Assembly: GCF_002095485.1 (NCBI RefSeq)
Contig: NZ_MLFS01000046.1
Span: forward strand, 1 to 42,789
Direction of reading: 5' to 3'
DNA length: 42,789 nt
Source: Pantoea wallisii
GTDB taxonomy: Bacteria > Pseudomonadota > Gammaproteobacteria > Enterobacterales > Enterobacteriaceae
Below the pieces are notes generated by a model. That model had not been told where the DNA came from and did not search any database. It was given only the letters and a program-made list of their open reading frames with translations. Below, one piece after another: positions 28,096 through 37,950 of this stretch. The stretch's first letter is position 1; each line of letters begins with the position of its first letter. The translations under genes and the position numbers were made by a program.

Positions 28096-29351
28096 ATCTT
28101 ACCGAATTAAAGAATACCCCGGTTTCTGAGCTGATTACTCTCGGCGAAAATATGGGGCTGGAAAACCTGGCGCGTATGCGCAAACAGGATATTATTTTCG
28201 CCATCCTCAAGCAGCACGCGAAGAGTGGCGAGGACATCTTTGGTGATGGTGTGCTGGAGATATTGCAGGATGGATTTGGTTTCCTCCGCTCTGGAGACAG
28301 CTCCTACCTCGCCGGTCCCGATGATATCTACGTCTCTCCCAGCCAAATCCGCCGCTTCAACCTCCGCACTGGTGACACCATTTCTGGCAAAATCCGTCCG
28401 CCAAAAGAGGGTGAGCGCTATTTTGCACTGCTGAAAGTTAACGAAGTTAACTACGATAAGCCGGAAAACGCGCGTAATAAGATCCTGTTCGAAAACCTCA
28501 CGCCACTGCACGCAAACAATCGTCTGCGTATGGAGCGTGGTAATGGCTCGACAGAAGATCTGACCGCCCGTGTGCTGGATCTGGCCTCGCCAATTGGCCG
28601 TGGTCAGCGTGGTCTGATCGTGGCACCACCGAAAGCCGGTAAAACCATGCTGCTGCAGAACATCGCGCAGAGCATTGCGTACAACTATCCGGATTGCGTG
28701 CTGATGGTGCTGCTGATCGACGAACGTCCGGAAGAAGTTACCGAGATGCAGCGTCTGGTGAAAGGCGAAGTGATCGCCTCAACCTTTGATGAGCCAGCTT
28801 CCCGCCACGTACAGGTTGCAGAGATGGTGATCGAGAAGGCGAAGCGTCTGGTTGAGCACAAAAAAGACGTTATTATCCTGCTGGACTCCATTACCCGTCT
28901 GGCGCGTGCTTACAACACCGTAGTACCGGCCTCCGGTAAGGTCCTGACCGGTGGTGTTGACGCCAACGCCCTGCACCGTCCGAAGCGTTTCTTCGGTGCG
29001 GCACGTAATGTGGAAGAGGGCGGCAGCCTGACCATCATCGCCACCGCGCTGGTTGATACCGGTTCGAAGATGGACGAAGTGATTTACGAAGAGTTCAAAG
29101 GTACAGGTAACATGGAACTGCACCTGTCGCGTAAAATCGCTGAAAAACGTGTATTCCCGGCCATCGATTACAACCGTTCCGGTACGCGTAAAGAAGAGCT
29201 GCTTACTTCCCAGGAAGAGCTGCAGAAGATGTGGATTCTGCGCAAAATCATCCATCCAATGGGTGAGATTGATGCGATGGAGTTCCTCATCAATAAACTG
29301 GCAATGACCAAAACCAACGACGAATTCTTCGATATGATGAAACGCTCGTAA
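28092..29351 (+). CDS. rho: Transcription termination factor Rho
   Basis: Rho is the hexameric RNA helicase that ends transcription at rut sites. The 419-residue product matches E. coli. The N-terminal helical and OB-fold RNA-binding domain includes [17 protein letters not shown] and the primary site [13 protein letters not shown]. The P-loop is APPKAGKT (178-185), Walker B is [16 protein letters not shown], the Q-loop region is [25 protein letters not shown] and the R-loop is [12 protein letters not shown]. All are intact. Confidence 0.98.
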   Translation: MNLTELKNTPVSELITLGENMGLENLARMRKQDIIFAILKQHAKSGEDIFGDGVLEILQDGFGFLRSGDSSYLAGPDDIYVSPSQIRRFNLRTGDTISGKIRPPKEGERYFALLKVNEVNYDKPENARNKILFENLTPLHANNRLRMERGNGSTEDLTARVLDLASPIGRGQRGLIVAPPKAGKTMLLQNIAQSIAYNYPDCVLMVLLIDERPEEVTEMQRLVKGEVIASTFDEPASRHVQVAEMVIEKAKRLVEHKKDVIILLDSITRLARAYNTVVPASGKVLTGGVDANALHRPKRFFGAARNVEEGGSLTIIATALVDTGSKMDEVIYEEFKGTGNMELHLSRKIAEKRVFPAIDYNRSGTRKEELLTSQEELQKMWILRKIIHPMGEIDAMEFLINKLAMTKTNDEFFDMMKRS

Positions 29352-29356
29352 TTTGC

Positions 29357-29381
29357 TTTGTGCGAAAATCTTTCGCACAAA
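29357..29381 (+). other. Hairpin just after rho
   Basis: TTTGTGCGAAA (29357-29367) pairs perfectly with TTTCGCACAAA (29371-29381) over a three-base loop ATC. It lies five bases beyond the rho stop and ahead of the true terminator. No T-tract of its own follows, so an RNA-end stabiliser is as likely as a first termination step. Confidence 0.6.
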
Positions 29382-29399
29382 TTGCCAGGATTTATGACT

Positions 29400-29427
29400 A
29401 ACGCCACGTCTTAACGTGGCGTTTTTC
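29400..29427 (+). terminator. rho intrinsic terminator
   Basis: AACGCCACGT pairs with ACGTGGCGTT over a four-base loop, followed by a run of five T. This is a textbook intrinsic terminator 48 bases after rho, separating it from the wec operon. Confidence 0.88.
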
Positions 29428-29597
29428 ATTCGTGCGCATTAGGATTATGCCAGTCAGGAAGCAATGATAATGGCTGGCGTAGCAAGTGATGATTTTTTCA
29501 GCAACCACGTGCGCTGCGACAGGATTCAGAGCAGGGATATACGGCAATGACGTGATTTTGCGTATTGTTGTCCACGATTTTAGCTGAGAGCGTTGAT

Positions 29598-30698
29598 GTG
29601 AATTTACTCACTATGGGTACAGAGCTTGGATTGACATTCCTTTTCTCGCTGGTGTTTCTCTTTTTTGCCCGTAAGGTTGCAAAAAAAATTGGGTTAGTCG
29701 ATAAGCCAAACGGCAGAAAAAAACACCAGGGTGTTATTCCCTTAGTGGGCGGAATTTCTGTTTATGCAGGGGTCTGTTTTGCCTTTTTAATCACAAAATC
29801 CTATATGCCTAATGGCTGGCTTTATCTATTTTGCGCTGGCGTATTAGTCTTTATTGGTGCACTTGACGATCGATTCGATATTAGCGTGAAGTTCCGTGCC
29901 ATGATGCAGGCTTTTATCGCGGTAGTCATGATGGCGGGGGCGAATCTTTATCTTCTTAGCCTCGGTTTTATCATTGGCCCGGTAGAATTAATTGTTGGCC
30001 CGTTTGGCTATGTCTTAACGCTCTTTGCCGTCTGGGCAGCGATTAACGCTTTCAACATGGTCGATGGTATTGATGGTCTGCTTGGCGGCCTATCCTGCGT
30101 CACCTTCGCTGCCATGGGCATCATTCTCTATTTTGATGGCATGACCAGCCTGGCGATGTGGTGCTTTGCCATGATTGCCGCAACCATTCCTTATATTTTG
30201 TTGAATCTCGGCTTCTTAGGGCGTCGTTATAAAGTCTTTATGGGCGACGCCGGCAGTACGATGATCGGTTTTACCATTATCTGGATTTTGCTGGAAACTA
30301 CCCAGGGCCTCAGCCATCCGATTACCCCGGTCACCGCACTGTGGCTGATTGCTATTCCATTAATGGATATGGTGGCGATTATGTATCGCCGTCTGCGTAA
30401 GGGCATGAGCCCATTCTCTGCTGACCGCCAGCACATCCACCACCTTATCATGCGTGCCGGCTTCTCTTCACGACAGGCATTTCTGCTGATTACCACCGCG
30501 GCAGCACTGCTGGCAGCGGTAGGCGTCTTAGGTGAGTATCTGGCCTTTATTCCGGAGTGGGTCATGCTGGTGCTTTTCCTGATCGCCTTTTTTCTGTACG
30601 GCTACTGCATCAAACATGCATGGCGTATGGCTCGCATGATCCGGCGCTTAAAGCGCAGGTGGAATCATGCAAATACCCATAAAAATATACCCAGATAA
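29598..30698 (+). CDS. wecA: UDP-GlcNAc:undecaprenyl-phosphate GlcNAc-1-phosphate transferase WecA
   Basis: WecA makes lipid I of enterobacterial common antigen (ECA), and also starts many O antigens, by moving GlcNAc-1-P to undecaprenyl phosphate on the inner membrane. The preferred start is GTG 29598, which gives MNLLTMGTELGL, aligned with E. coli MNLLTVSTDLIS, with GAGAG just upstream; the product is 366 residues (E. coli 367). An in-frame start at 29565 would add 11 unconserved residues. About eleven membrane helices are evident. The PNPT motifs are ALDDRFDIS (DDxxD), NAFNMVDGIDGL, FMGDAGS and DRQHIHHLIMR. It heads the 12-gene ECA operon. Confidence 0.95.
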   Translation: MNLLTMGTELGLTFLFSLVFLFFARKVAKKIGLVDKPNGRKKHQGVIPLVGGISVYAGVCFAFLITKSYMPNGWLYLFCAGVLVFIGALDDRFDISVKFRAMMQAFIAVVMMAGANLYLLSLGFIIGPVELIVGPFGYVLTLFAVWAAINAFNMVDGIDGLLGGLSCVTFAAMGIILYFDGMTSLAMWCFAMIAATIPYILLNLGFLGRRYKVFMGDAGSTMIGFTIIWILLETTQGLSHPITPVTALWLIAIPLMDMVAIMYRRLRKGMSPFSADRQHIHHLIMRAGFSSRQAFLLITTAAALLAAVGVLGEYLAFIPEWVMLVLFLIAFFLYGYCIKHAWRMARMIRRLKRRWNHANTHKNIPR

Positions 30699-30723
30699 GC
30701 ACCCGGATAAGGACTCTTTTGTT

Positions 30724-31773
30724 ATGACCTCTGTCGTTGTGGAGAACGAGCTGGATATGCGCGGCCTCGGTTGCGTGCTGTGGCGTGGAAAGCGCTGGAT
30801 TGTGGGTCTGGCGTTGCTGTTTGCGCTGCTGGCGTGGGTGGTTTCCCTGCTAATGAAGCAATCCTGGAGCACTACCGCCGTCACCGATCGGCCGACGGTT
30901 AACATGCTGGGCGCTTTCTTCGTTCAGCAGCAGTTTTTGAACAATCTGGATGTGCGAAACGAAACGGTAAGCCTGAGTTCACCGGCGCCGACCGTGATGG
31001 ATGAGGTGTACCAGGAATTTACCATGCAGCTGGCTTCATGGGATACGCGTCGCGATTTCTGGCAACAAACCGACTATTTCAAAAGCCGTAAGAGCGGTAA
31101 CGCGCATAACGATGCGGCACTGCTTGACGACATGATCACTAACATTCAGTTTACCCCGGCCGATCCGGCGCACAATTCGCTGGATAATATCCGGCTGATT
31201 GCAGAAACCGCCGGCGATGCGAACAACCTGCTGCGTCAGTACATCGCTTACGCCAGTGAACGCGCCGCGCGCCATCTGAACGACGAACTGAAAGGGGCCT
31301 GGCAGGCACGTAGCGTACAGCTGCAGGCCCAGGTCAATCGCCAGCAGGCCGTGGCGCAGTCCGTGTTTGACCGTCAGCGTCAGCGTATCGAACAGGCGCT
31401 GAAAGTGGCGAGCGAGCAGGGCATTAAAGAGAACCGTGCGCCAGCCAGTGGCGAAGCGCTGCAGGATAGCGATCGCTTTCTGCTCGGGCAGCCGATGCTG
31501 CAGGCGCAGCTGGATACACTCCAGGCCAGCGGACCGGCGTACGATTTAAGCTATGATCAAAACAGAGCGATGCTGGGTACGCTGCAGGCCGGTCCGCAGC
31601 TGGACAAACAGTTCCAAACCTATCGCTATCTGCGCACGCCTGAAGAGCCGGTCACGCGCGACAGCCCGCGTCGCCTGTTTATGATGGTGATGTGGGGCGC
31701 TATCGGTGCGCTGGTCGGTGCGGGTGTGGCGCTGGTGCGCCGTCCGCGTACCGCATCAGCCGTCCGTCATTAA
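30724..31773 (+). CDS. wzzE: ECA polysaccharide chain-length regulator WzzE
   Basis: WzzE is an inner-membrane polysaccharide co-polymerase that sets the repeat number of ECA made by WzyE. From ATG 30724 the product is 349 residues (E. coli 348): a short cytoplasmic start (ENELDMRGL), TM1 ([19 protein letters not shown]), a long coiled-coil-rich periplasmic region ([15 protein letters not shown]) and TM2 after the proline-rich [11 protein letters not shown] ([19 protein letters not shown]). AAGGA lies ten bases upstream. A second candidate, ATG 30667, has AGGTGG close by and would overlap wecA by 32 bases, but its 19 extra residues are rich in rare ATA codons and not family-like. Confidence 0.92.
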   Translation: MTSVVVENELDMRGLGCVLWRGKRWIVGLALLFALLAWVVSLLMKQSWSTTAVTDRPTVNMLGAFFVQQQFLNNLDVRNETVSLSSPAPTVMDEVYQEFTMQLASWDTRRDFWQQTDYFKSRKSGNAHNDAALLDDMITNIQFTPADPAHNSLDNIRLIAETAGDANNLLRQYIAYASERAARHLNDELKGAWQARSVQLQAQVNRQQAVAQSVFDRQRQRIEQALKVASEQGIKENRAPASGEALQDSDRFLLGQPMLQAQLDTLQASGPAYDLSYDQNRAMLGTLQAGPQLDKQFQTYRYLRTPEEPVTRDSPRRLFMMVMWGAIGALVGAGVALVRRPRTASAVRH

Positions 31774-31783
31774 GAGAATCAGT

Positions 31784-32908
31784 GTGAAAGTTCTGACCGT
31801 ATTTGGCACACGCCCTGAAGCGATCAAGATGGCGCCGCTGGTGCAGGCACTGGCGCAGGATACTGCGTTTGAATCACGCCTGTGCGTGACGGCGCAGCAT
31901 CGCGAAATGCTTGATCAGGTGTTGCGCCTGTTCAGGCTACAGCCGGACTATGACCTCAACATTATGCGCCCGGAGCAGGGTTTAACGGAGATTACCAGCC
32001 GTATCCTGCAGGGGATGAAAACGGTGCTGGCCGATTTCCAGCCGGATGTGGTGCTGGTACATGGCGACACCACCACAACCTTCGCGGCCAGTCTTGCTGC
32101 TTTTTATCATCAGATTCCGGTTGGTCACGTTGAGGCCGGTCTGCGTACCGGCAACCTGATGTCGCCGTGGCCGGAGGAGGCCAACCGCACGCTGACCGGG
32201 CATCTGGCGAGCTACCACTTTACGCCCACCGAAACCTCCCGGCAGAACCTGCTGCGCGAAAACCTGCCAGACGCCCGCATTTTTGTCACCGGCAACACGG
32301 TGATCGATGCCCTGTTGTGGGTGCGCGATCGCGTACTGGACGATGCCGACCTCAATGCACGCTTAGCCGCGCGCTATCCATTTCTTGCGCCGGACAAAAA
32401 GCTGATTCTGGTCACCGGCCACCGCCGGGAAAGTTTTGGTGATGGCTTTGAGCGCATTTGTAGCGCGCTGGCACAGATCGCGCGACAGCATCCGCAGACG
32501 CAAATTGTCTATCCGGTGCACCTCAACCCTAACGTCAGCGAGCCGGTGAACCGCATCCTGAGCGGTATCGATAACATCATTCTGATCGAGCCGCAGGAGT
32601 ATCTGCCCTTTGTCTGGCTGATGAACCGCTCCTGGCTGATCCTCACGGATTCCGGCGGCATTCAGGAGGAGGCGCCGTCGCTGGGCAAACCGGTGCTGGT
32701 TATGCGCGACACCACAGAGCGGCCGGAAGCGGTCGCCGCCGGAACGGTGAAGCTGGTCGGCACGGATACCGATAAGATTGTCGCTGAGGTTAGCCTGCTG
32801 TTGCAGGACGACGACGCGTGGCAGGCGATGAGCCGCGCGCACAATCCGTATGGCGATGGCCATGCCTGCACACGCATTTTGCAGGCACTTAAACAACACA
32901 GAGTTTAA
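31784..32908 (+). CDS. wecB: UDP-N-acetylglucosamine 2-epimerase WecB
   Basis: WecB converts UDP-GlcNAc to UDP-ManNAc, the first step toward the ManNAcA residue of ECA. From GTG 31784 the product is 374 residues (E. coli 376), starting with [19 protein letters not shown] after AAGAGA. Non-hydrolysing epimerase motifs are visible: [42 protein letters not shown] and [19 protein letters not shown]. The 26 codons open upstream of the GTG lie inside wzzE and are not part of the protein. Confidence 0.96.
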   Translation: MKVLTVFGTRPEAIKMAPLVQALAQDTAFESRLCVTAQHREMLDQVLRLFRLQPDYDLNIMRPEQGLTEITSRILQGMKTVLADFQPDVVLVHGDTTTTFAASLAAFYHQIPVGHVEAGLRTGNLMSPWPEEANRTLTGHLASYHFTPTETSRQNLLRENLPDARIFVTGNTVIDALLWVRDRVLDDADLNARLAARYPFLAPDKKLILVTGHRRESFGDGFERICSALAQIARQHPQTQIVYPVHLNPNVSEPVNRILSGIDNIILIEPQEYLPFVWLMNRSWLILTDSGGIQEEAPSLGKPVLVMRDTTERPEAVAAGTVKLVGTDTDKIVAEVSLLLQDDDAWQAMSRAHNPYGDGHACTRILQALKQHRV

Positions 32909-32910
32909 CT

Positions 32911-34170
32911 ATGAGTTTTACAACCATTTCCGTTATCGGACTGGGCTACATTGGGCTGCCGACGGCAGCCGTTTTTGCTTCTCGGGGAAAAAAAGTGATC
33001 GGCGTGGATATCAATAGCCACGCGGTCGATACCATCAATCGCGGCAACATTCACATCGTGGAGCCGGAGCTGGGCGATGTTGTGCGTGAGGCTGTACAGC
33101 AGGGCAATCTGCGCGCCACCACCCGGCCGGAAGCGGCGGATGCGTTTCTGATCGCGGTACCTACGCCATTTGTGGACGATCACCAGCCCGATCTGCGTTA
33201 TGTGCAGGCTGCGGCACTGGCTATTGCGCCCGTGCTGAAAGCGGGCGATCTGGTCATTCTGGAGTCGACTTCGCCGGTGGGCGCAACGGAGCAGATGACG
33301 CAGTGGCTGGCGGACGCGCGTCCGGACCTGCGTTTCCCGCAGCCGGGTAACGATGGCGATGTGTTTATTGCGTACTGCCCGGAGCGCGTGCTGCCGGGTA
33401 AAGTGATGATTGAGCTGCTGGAGAATGACCGGGTCATTGGCGGCATCACGCCCGCCTGTTCGGCGCGCGCCAGCGAGCTCTACCGCATCTTCCTGCAAGG
33501 CGAGTGCGTGGAAACTAACGCGCGTACCGCCGAGATGTGCAAGCTCACCGAAAACAGCTTCCGCGATGTGAACATCGCCTTTGCCAATGAGCTGTCGCTG
33601 ATTTGTGCCGAACAGGGCATAGACGTCTGGGAGCTGATCGCGCTGGCCAATCGCCATCCGCGCGTCAATATTCTGCAGCCCGGACCGGGCGTGGGCGGGC
33701 ACTGCATCGCCGTCGATCCCTGGTTTATCGTCGCGCAAAATCCGCAGCAGGCGCGGCTGATTCGTACCGCCCGCGAAGTGAACGATGCCAAACCTGGCTG
33801 GGTGCTGGATCGGGTGAAGCAGTCGCTCGCAGAGTGCCTGACCGCCAGCGGCAAACGGGCCAGCGACATCACCATCGCCTGCTTTGGCCTGGCGTTTAAA
33901 CCAAACATTGACGATCTGCGTGAAAGCCCGGCGATGACCGTGGCGCAGCGTATTGCCGAATGGCACAGCGGCAGCACCTGGGTGGTTGAACCTCATATCG
34001 CTGAGCTTCCTTCGCGCTTTGCCGATCGGGCAACGCTGGTAGCCACGCCGGAAGCGCTGCAGCACGCTGATATTCTGGTGATGCTGGTGGACCACGCGCA
34101 GTTCCGCGCCATTGACGGGTCGCAGGTCACGCAGCCGTGGATCGTCGATACAAAAGGAGTCTGGCGATGA
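32911..34170 (+). CDS. wecC: UDP-N-acetyl-D-mannosamine dehydrogenase WecC
   Basis: WecC oxidises UDP-ManNAc to UDP-ManNAcA with two NAD+. The 419-residue product (E. coli 420) has the N-terminal NAD-binding motif [13 protein letters not shown] (residues 10-22), the central [22 protein letters not shown] helix region (split here only by running text) and the catalytic cysteine Cys265 in [12 protein letters not shown]. The C-terminal nucleotide-binding half includes [19 protein letters not shown]. It starts two bases after wecB and overlaps rffG as ATGA. Confidence 0.96.
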   Translation: MSFTTISVIGLGYIGLPTAAVFASRGKKVIGVDINSHAVDTINRGNIHIVEPELGDVVREAVQQGNLRATTRPEAADAFLIAVPTPFVDDHQPDLRYVQAAALAIAPVLKAGDLVILESTSPVGATEQMTQWLADARPDLRFPQPGNDGDVFIAYCPERVLPGKVMIELLENDRVIGGITPACSARASELYRIFLQGECVETNARTAEMCKLTENSFRDVNIAFANELSLICAEQGIDVWELIALANRHPRVNILQPGPGVGGHCIAVDPWFIVAQNPQQARLIRTAREVNDAKPGWVLDRVKQSLAECLTASGKRASDITIACFGLAFKPNIDDLRESPAMTVAQRIAEWHSGSTWVVEPHIAELPSRFADRATLVATPEALQHADILVMLVDHAQFRAIDGSQVTQPWIVDTKGVWR

Positions 34171-35243
34171 AACAATTTTTAGTCACTGGCGGAGCCGGAT
34201 TTATTGGCTCGGCACTGGTGCGTTTTCTGATCGACCACACTGAACATCAGGTCGTGGTGGTTGATAAGTTAACCTATGCCGGCAATCTGGCGTCGCTGGC
34301 GCCGGTTCAGCACAATCCCCGCTTCGCCTTTGAGCAGGTTGATATTGGCGATCGTGCCGGGCTGGATCGCGTGCTGGCGCAGTATCAGCCAGACTGCATT
34401 ATGCACCTGGCGGCGGAGAGCCACGTTGACCGCTCGATAGACGGCCCGATGGCATTTATTGAAACTAATATCGTCGGCACCTATCAGCTGCTGGAGGCCG
34501 CGCGTCACTACTGGAACGGTATGGCGGACGCGCGCAAACAGCAGTTCATACTGCACCACATCTCGACTGACGAAGTGTTTGGCGACCTGCACGGCACCGA
34601 CGATTTCTTCACCGAGACAACGCCGTACGCGCCAAGCAGCCCCTATTCCGCCAGTAAGGCGAGCAGCGATCATCTGGTACGGGCGTGGATGCGTACCTAC
34701 GGGCTGCCAATCATCGTCACCAACTGCTCCAATAACTACGGCCCGTATCACTTCCCGGAAAAGCTGATCCCGCTGACCATCATCAACGCGCTGGCGGGGA
34801 AACCGCTGCCGGTGTATGGCAACGGCAGCCAGATTCGCGACTGGCTCTATGTCGAAGATCATGCGCGTGCGCTCTATACCGTGGTCAGCAGTGGCAAATC
34901 AGGCGAGACCTACAATATCGGCGGCCATAATGAACGTCGCAATCTTGAGGTGGTAGAGACGCTGTGCGACCTGCTTGATGAGCTGGCGCCACAGCAGCGT
35001 GCGGCCGGCTTAACGCGCTACCGCGATCTGATTACCTTTGTGACCGACCGTCCCGGCCACGATCTGCGCTATGCCATCGACGCCGGCAAAATCGCCCGTG
35101 AGCTTGGCTGGACGCCGCAGGAGACATTTGAGAGCGGTATCCGTAAAACCGTCGAGTGGTATCTGGCAAATCCTGAATGGTGGCAGTCAATTCTGAATGG
35201 CAGCTATCGCGCTGAGCGTTTGGGCTTAACCACATCGCGCTGA
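34167..35243 (+). CDS. rffG: dTDP-glucose 4,6-dehydratase RffG
   Basis: RffG makes dTDP-4-keto-6-deoxyglucose for the Fuc4NAc branch of ECA. From ATG 34167 the product is 358 residues (E. coli 355). It is an extended short-chain dehydrogenase with the Rossmann motif [19 protein letters not shown], the [12 protein letters not shown] block, STDEVFGDL, and the active-site Tyr160/Lys164 pair in SPYSASKAS. Translation couples to wecC (ATGA), so the earlier in-frame start at 34137 is rejected. Confidence 0.96.
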   Translation: MKQFLVTGGAGFIGSALVRFLIDHTEHQVVVVDKLTYAGNLASLAPVQHNPRFAFEQVDIGDRAGLDRVLAQYQPDCIMHLAAESHVDRSIDGPMAFIETNIVGTYQLLEAARHYWNGMADARKQQFILHHISTDEVFGDLHGTDDFFTETTPYAPSSPYSASKASSDHLVRAWMRTYGLPIIVTNCSNNYGPYHFPEKLIPLTIINALAGKPLPVYGNGSQIRDWLYVEDHARALYTVVSSGKSGETYNIGGHNERRNLEVVETLCDLLDELAPQQRAAGLTRYRDLITFVTDRPGHDLRYAIDAGKIARELGWTPQETFESGIRKTVEWYLANPEWWQSILNGSYRAERLGLTTSR

Positions 35244-35266
35244 ACGCCACTGCATGAGGAGCGATA

Positions 35267-36147
35267 ATGAAAGGTATTGTATTAGCCGGAGGTTCCGGTA
35301 CGCGGCTGCATCCGATTACCCGCGCAATTTCCAAGCAGTTATTGCCGGTATACGACAAGCCGATGATCTACTACCCGCTCTCCGTGCTGATGCTGGCAGG
35401 AATCCGCGAGATTCTGATCATCACCACGCCGGAAGATCGGGCGCACTTTGAACGACTGCTGGGTGATGGTAGCGAGTTCGGCGTGCAGCTCTCCTATGCG
35501 GTGCAACCGAGCCCGGAGGGGCTGGCGCAGGCGTTTATTATCGGTGAATCCTTTATCGGCAACGATCGCTGCTGCCTGGTGCTGGGCGACAATCTCTACT
35601 TTGGTCAGGGCTTCAGCCCTAAACTGAAAAAAGTGGCAGAGCGCACCAGCGGCGCAACGGTGTTTGCCTATCAGGTGATGGATCCGGAACGGTTCGGCGT
35701 GGTGGAGTTTGACGATAACTTCACGGCACTCTCGATCGAGGAGAAGCCTGCGCAGCCTAAATCGCGCTGGGCGGTCACCGGGCTCTACTTCTATGACCAT
35801 CGCGTGGTGGAGTTTGCCAAACAAGTTAAACCTTCGCCGCGCGCGAGCTGGAGATCACCGCCATCAATCAGATGTATCTCGACCAGGGCGAGCTGGCCGT
35901 TGAACTACTTGGGCGTGGTTTTGCCTGGCTGGACACCGGTACGCATGACAGCCTGATTGAGGCCAGCGTATTTGTGCAAACCGTTGAGAAGCGGCAGGGC
36001 TTTAAGATTGCCTGTCTGGAAGAGATTGCCTGGCGTAATGGCTGGCTGAGCGACGAGCAGCTGCTGGCGGCCGCGCAGGCGTTAACCAAAACCGGCTACG
36101 GCCAGTATCTGCTGGATATTCTGCATGCCCGTCCACGTCAGTATTAA
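35267..36147 (+). pseudogene. rffH: Glucose-1-phosphate thymidylyltransferase RffH, broken by a one-base deletion near 35843
   Basis: RffH makes dTDP-glucose from glucose-1-phosphate and dTTP, the substrate of RffG. The N-terminal frame starts at 35267 with [19 protein letters not shown] and [18 protein letters not shown], the nucleotidyltransferase signature. After VKPSPR it leaves the family sequence and stops at a TGA at 35954. Restoring one G in CGCGCGAG (about 35843) reads [20 protein letters not shown], then the conserved [13 protein letters not shown] and [16 protein letters not shown], for 293 residues, exactly the E. coli length. All other ECA genes are intact, so I read this as a probable base-calling error. 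If real, ECA synthesis would depend on an RmlA paralogue. Confidence 0.92.
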
Positions 36148-36823
36148 TCCCCTTACGTGGGAGAGTGACTTTTTCCACTGTCATACAGCGCGTCTGGATC
36201 TGGACGGCCCGACGCCGCTGGCTGAGGCGCTGCAACAGCCGTATGCGCTGCTGCAGGTGAAAGTGCCGGCGACGCGCACCGGGGTGATTGATGTGCTGAG
36301 TCAGCACGGATTTCAGCTGGCAGAAGGTGAGGCCGATCTGTCCATCAATATTAAACGCACCGAGCGGCAAACCGGCGTACGTATTGCACGTGAAGCGCAG
36401 ATCCCTGAGCTGCGTGCGGCGGCGGCGCAAGCCTTCAGCCAGAGCCGGTTTCGTGCGCCCTGGTTTGATGCCGCAGACAGCGGGCGCTTCTATGCACAGT
36501 GGATTGAAAACGCGGTGCGCGGCACCTTTGATAACCAATGCCTGATCGCCTGTGATGAGCAGGGCGCGCTACAGGGCTATGTCTCTATGCGCGAAGTGGC
36601 AGGCGATGTGCGAATTGGCCTGCTGGGCGTACTCCCGCAGGCGCAGGGAAAAGGGGTTGGGCAGCGGCTGCTGCTGGCCGCCGCCGACTGGGGCCGTGTG
36701 CGCCAGCTGGAGCGACTGCGCGTGGGTACCCAACTCAGTAACCTTACGGCAATGCGCCTCTATTTACGCAGCGGTGCCCGGCTGGAGAGTACCGCTTACT
36801 GGTTTTACAGGAAAGCTCAATGA
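36125..36823 (+). CDS. wecD: dTDP-4-amino-4,6-dideoxygalactose N-acetyltransferase WecD (RffC)
   Basis: WecD acetylates dTDP-Fuc4N with acetyl-CoA to give dTDP-Fuc4NAc. The 232-residue product (E. coli 224) has a variable N-terminal domain and a GNAT domain: [36 protein letters not shown], and the acetyl-CoA pyrophosphate loop QAQGKGVGQ (usual Q/RxxGxG/A), ending with [10 protein letters not shown]. Its ATG lies 23 bases inside the end of rffH and its TGA overlaps the wecE ATG. Confidence 0.93.
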   Translation: MPVHVSINPLTWESDFFHCHTARLDLDGPTPLAEALQQPYALLQVKVPATRTGVIDVLSQHGFQLAEGEADLSINIKRTERQTGVRIAREAQIPELRAAAAQAFSQSRFRAPWFDAADSGRFYAQWIENAVRGTFDNQCLIACDEQGALQGYVSMREVAGDVRIGLLGVLPQAQGKGVGQRLLLAAADWGRVRQLERLRVGTQLSNLTAMRLYLRSGARLESTAYWFYRKAQ

Positions 36824-37950
36824 TCCCTTTTAATGCGCCTCCGGTTGTAGGCACTGAAGTTGAATACATGCAGTCGGCGATGGCCAGCGGCAAATTGTGC
36901 GGCGACGGCGGCTTTACCCGCCGCTGCCAGCAGTGGATGGAGCAGCACTTTGGCAGCAAAAAAGTGCTGCTGACCCCCTCCTGCACCGCGTCGCTGGAGA
37001 TGGCCGCCCTGCTGATTGATCTTCAGCCCGGTGATGAAGTGATCATGCCGAGTTACACCTTTGTCTCCACCGCTAACGCCTTTGTGCTGCGCGGCGCGAC
37101 CATCGTGTTTGTCGATGTGCGGCCGGATACGCTGAATATCGATGAAACGCTGATCGAAGCAGCAATCACTGCCAAAACCCGCGCCATTGTGCCGGTGCAC
37201 TACGCTGGCGTGGCCTGCGAAATGGATACCATCATGGCGCTGGCGGCAAAGCACCAGCTGTTTGTGATTGAAGACGCGGCGCAGGGGGTGATGTCGCAAT
37301 ACAAAGGACGCGCCCTCGGTACCATCGGCCATATTGGCTGCTTCAGCTTCCATGAAACCAAAAACTACACCGCCGGCGGTGAAGGTGGCGCAACCTTAAT
37401 CAACGATGCGAAACTGGTGGAACGTGCCGAGATTATCCGGGAAAAAGGCACGAACCGGAGTCAGTTTTTCCGGGGACAGGTTGATAAATATACCTGGCGG
37501 GATATCGGTTCCAGCTATTTAATGGCGGATCTCCAGGCGGCCTACTTGTGGGCGCAGCTGGAAGCCGCAGAGCGCATCAACCAGCAGCGCCTGCGCTTGT
37601 GGCAACGCTATTATGAAGCACTGCAACCGCTGGCGACGGCCGGTCGCATCGCCCTGCCGGAGGTACCCGCCAGCTGCCGCCATAATGCGCATATGTTTTA
37701 TATCAAACTGCGTGACAGCGATGATCGGCAGGCGCTGATCAACTGGATGAAAGAGGCGGAGATTCTTACTGTGTTCCACTATATCCCGCTGCACTCCTCA
37801 CCGGCTGGCGAACGCTTTGGCCGTTTCCACGGTGACGACGCATTCACCACGCGTGAAAGTGAGCGCCTGCTGCGTCTGCCCTTGTTCTATAACCTGTCGG
37901 ATAACAATCAGCGTACTGTGATCAGTTCGCTGCTGAGCTTCTTCGCCTGA
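36820..37950 (+). CDS. wecE: dTDP-4-amino-4,6-dideoxygalactose transaminase WecE (RffA)
   Basis: WecE is the PLP-dependent sugar aminotransferase that turns dTDP-4-keto-6-deoxyglucose into dTDP-Fuc4N, using glutamate. The 376-residue product equals E. coli. Lys181 in FHETKNYTAGGEGG is the Schiff-base lysine. Other DegT/AryC1 features are TPSCTASLEMA, PSYTFVSTANAF, VPVHYAGVACEMD and VIEDAAQG. Start and stop both overlap neighbours (ATGA with wecD, TGATG with wzxE). Confidence 0.96.
   Translation: MIPFNAPPVVGTEVEYMQSAMASGKLCGDGGFTRRCQQWMEQHFGSKKVLLTPSCTASLEMAALLIDLQPGDEVIMPSYTFVSTANAFVLRGATIVFVDVRPDTLNIDETLIEAAITAKTRAIVPVHYAGVACEMDTIMALAAKHQLFVIEDAAQGVMSQYKGRALGTIGHIGCFSFHETKNYTAGGEGGATLINDAKLVERAEIIREKGTNRSQFFRGQVDKYTWRDIGSSYLMADLQAAYLWAQLEAAERINQQRLRLWQRYYEALQPLATAGRIALPEVPASCRHNAHMFYIKLRDSDDRQALINWMKEAEILTVFHYIPLHSSPAGERFGRFHGDDAFTTRESERLLRLPLFYNLSDNNQRTVISSLLSFFA

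Noticed and set aside
31706..31783. Extended N-terminus of WecB beginning inside wzzE
   Set aside because: The 26 extra codons overlap the end of wzzE and do not match the family; GTG 31784 has its own ribosome site and starts the conserved [14 protein letters not shown].
32905..34095. A 396-codon open frame on the minus strand opposite wecC
   Set aside because: It is wholly antisense to a conserved, motif-complete dehydrogenase gene; long antisense frames are expected in GC-rich coding DNA. The sequence shows no recognisable domain.
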